DNA of 7,567 nt from an uncultured Lachnoanaerobaculum sp. (lineage in GTDB: Bacteria > Bacillota > Clostridia > Lachnospirales > Lachnospiraceae). Under the pieces are notes generated by a model that was not told where the DNA came from, did no database searches, and saw only the letters and a program-made list of their open reading frames with translations. Position numbers and translations under genes: made by a program. This document shows positions 6,901 through 7,567 of this stretch, piece after piece (the first letter of the stretch is position 1; every line of letters begins with the position of its first letter). The stretch lies in assembly GCA_938041725.1 (NCBI GenBank), contig CALISX010000480.1, forward strand, positions 1 through 7,567. Reading direction: 5' to 3'.

Positions 6901-7567
6901 CACGCTTGGCAAAATCCTCAATGCTGATCTGATAATCCCCGATAGCGGCATCACACCAGTTCCAGGCTGCCTTCTCGCTCATGTAGCCCATCTCAATCAG
7001 GGTATCGACCGCACCGTCCTGACGGGACAGAAATTCATGACGCTCCGAGTACCAGTCATGGCCGGTAACCTTCTGGTAGGTCTCTTTGAACGCTTCGTAC
7101 TTGCCATCCTCTGTAAGCTTGCGCTCCAGATCTGCAAGGTAAGGAATTGCACCGCAGAATCCAAGGGAATGATTGAATACCTTCAGGAAAACATTTACAA
7201 TGGCATCCTTATTGGACTTCCCATCCGATTCGCTCTTGGCATCAATGTTGAAGGTGATGATGTCAGCAGGCGTGTTGGCTGCCAGCTGCATATCCGCAAA
7301 CACCGTGGGATCCGTAATCTTTTTATCGTCCACGAAATAATCGATGGCATGTTTACCGCCAACCATCTCATTATCCAGAACATAGGAAAGGATCTTCAGC
7401 AAGTGAGATTTACCGCTTCCAAAAAAGCCGGAAATCCAGACACCCATCTTGGTGGTCTCGCCATGAATCCCCTTGGCATATGCGGAGAAAAAATCTGCAA
7501 AGTGACGCTGCAGTTCCTGGGTCACAACATATTCTTCAAGCTCTGTAGCAATATGTGTTTTCTCACC
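3989..7567 (-). CDS. brxC: BREX system P-loop ATPase BrxC (5' end outside window)
   Basis: 1192 codons are visible and the frame is still open at the right edge, so the true start lies beyond 7567. The GTG at 7525 is in frame but internal: the 14 codons before it (GEKTHIATELEEYV) continue the family's conserved N-terminus. Walker A is GFFGSGKS at visible residues 47-54 (7406-7429). Walker B is VVFLVDE at 236-242 (6842-6862), followed shortly by VIVTSQQD, a sensor-like strand. The rest is a long, mostly helical body ending in a Lys/Ala/Glu-rich coil-like stretch near 4190-4275 and the terminus VNVEF. About 1200 residues is normal for BrxC, which is related to PglY and belongs to the large AAA+/ORC-like P-loop ATPases; it is needed for BREX defence (family knowledge). 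It is probably the motor or scaffold of the complex (inference). The stop codon falls inside the inverted repeat of the downstream structured element. No frameshift is seen. Confidence 0.95.
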   Translation of the reverse strand, partial: GEKTHIATELEEYVVTQELQRHFADFFSAYAKGIHGETTKMGVWISGFFGSGKSHLLKILSYVLDNEMVGGKHAIDYFVDDKKITDPTVFADMQLAANTPADIITFNIDAKSESDGKSNKDAIVNVFLKVFNHSLGFCGAIPYLADLERKLTEDGKYEAFKETYQKVTGHDWYSERHEFLSRQDGAVDTLIEMGYMSEKAAWNWCDAAIGDYQISIEDFAKRVKSYIDRKGNNHHVVFLVDEIGQYIGDDSKLMLNLQTVTEELGKECKGKAWVIVTSQQDIDSITKVKGNDFSKIQGRFDTRLSLSSANVDTVIKKRILDKTDTAAQTLRLLYEQKATIIKNLIVFNDGVEKKLYANDRDFSEVYPFIPYQFNLLASVLTSIRTHGASGKHLSEGERSMLALFKESAMALKDQEAGAIVPFHRFYDALENFLDHSHKGVIIKAYDNSCINPDHKDIDVFAINVLKTLFMIKYVLEIESNIDNITSLMIEDIDDDRIEVKGRVEEALKILMRQMLVQKNGSHYVFLTDEEQEINREIDSQNVEMAEVINKVSEMIFEDIFTDKRYRYPALNGRYSFSFNQAVDDRPYRANTNSDIGVRILTPWYEGGNDDLTLRMMSGQKNEVLVVLPNDAAFLDEIRQYLKIEKFLRLNTSTQLAKYETIKEAKRVEMRERNANAKLYLTENLKEAAIYVNGDMPHISAKEVSTRISEAIGRLVQRVYNKLSYITTAMGEAEIRKMFHSSNQMTLGLEGAADANTHGLEDVLQFIAANTHMHMKTSMKTVKDRFMKAPYGFVEDDVHWLVARLFKRGDLAFTVNGASVNQNNKTVEELIGFITKKAFVEKLLLEERIRVNEKDKKAVRDVMKELFSTAGATEDEDSIMKNFQRYAQNTINEILRLEPQYKNYAYPGRRVLDMGKHLMQAVIQIQSPLEFFQHVSRSQEDFYDFGEDYEPVKTFFAGEQQQIFTRALDMLAIYDDSKTYIVDEDLEKVVADMRHIVKQDKPYQNIPKLPELRSQFMEVYMKILTREEKPVLDAIDQARDRVMEVLNTKEYAVSKRQKYINLFAEIKDGAEHCNNVSSLRSFADKADALKIRLMNEMDAADRQIAYEKALKAKKEAEEAAWRAKKEGRAVPDHAAEEQVVYKVKKTKNVTIKNMTNTSSWRLESEQDVDKYLTALRKALLEELEGTDIVNVEF

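Noticed and set aside
7525..7525. GTG at 7523-7525 as the start of brxC
   Set aside because: The frame is open upstream to the window edge and those 14 codons read as conserved BrxC sequence, so the GTG encodes an internal valine and the gene is 5'-partial.

Overview
All genes in the window lie on the minus strand, so transcription runs from position 7567 toward position 1. The order is brxC (5' end outside the window), a 156-bp gap, pglX (complete), then the first 65 codons of a Fic-family gene that runs off the left edge. BrxC (giant P-loop ATPase) next to PglX (gamma-type N6-adenine methyltransferase without a visible nuclease domain) is the core of a type 1 BREX anti-phage locus. In the canonical order brxA and brxB would lie to the right of the window, and pglZ and brxL to the left, beyond the Fic gene. 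None of those four can be seen here.

The organism is probably a Firmicute. This rests on protein wording such as the PglX N-terminus MNKTAIKNFAIWARNKLI, on AGGA/GAGG-type ribosome binding sites, and on about 50-58% GC in the three conserved-gene lines counted by hand. A gut clostridial or related lineage is plausible, but no species can be named from the window.

Region by region: 1-197 is the start of fic, only 11 nt after the pglX stop, with its ribosome binding site overlapping that stop. Positions 209-3832 are pglX. Its central third (about 1250-2290, residues about 515-860) is clearly AT-rich compared with its flanks and corresponds to the target-recognition part, which suggests a mosaic gene with an exchanged specificity region. 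Positions 3833-3988 are the only substantial intergenic space. Positions 3859-3992, which also take in the brxC stop codon, form an unusual fold: 11-bp terminal inverted repeats enclose a 20-position hairpin with GA mismatches and a CUUG-type tip. The fold makes better RNA on the operon's sense strand than on the opposite strand. Positions 3989-7567 are brxC.

How the genes work together: in BREX-1, PglX marks host DNA at a short asymmetric site and is also needed for defence, while BrxC is thought to supply ATP-driven assembly or remodelling for the complex (family knowledge). The Fic protein is probably an accessory of the island. Its role in defence is inferred only from position.

The known system here is BREX. 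The parts that may be undescribed are the structured element embedded between brxC and pglX, the mosaic TRD of pglX, and the Fic gene coupled to pglX.
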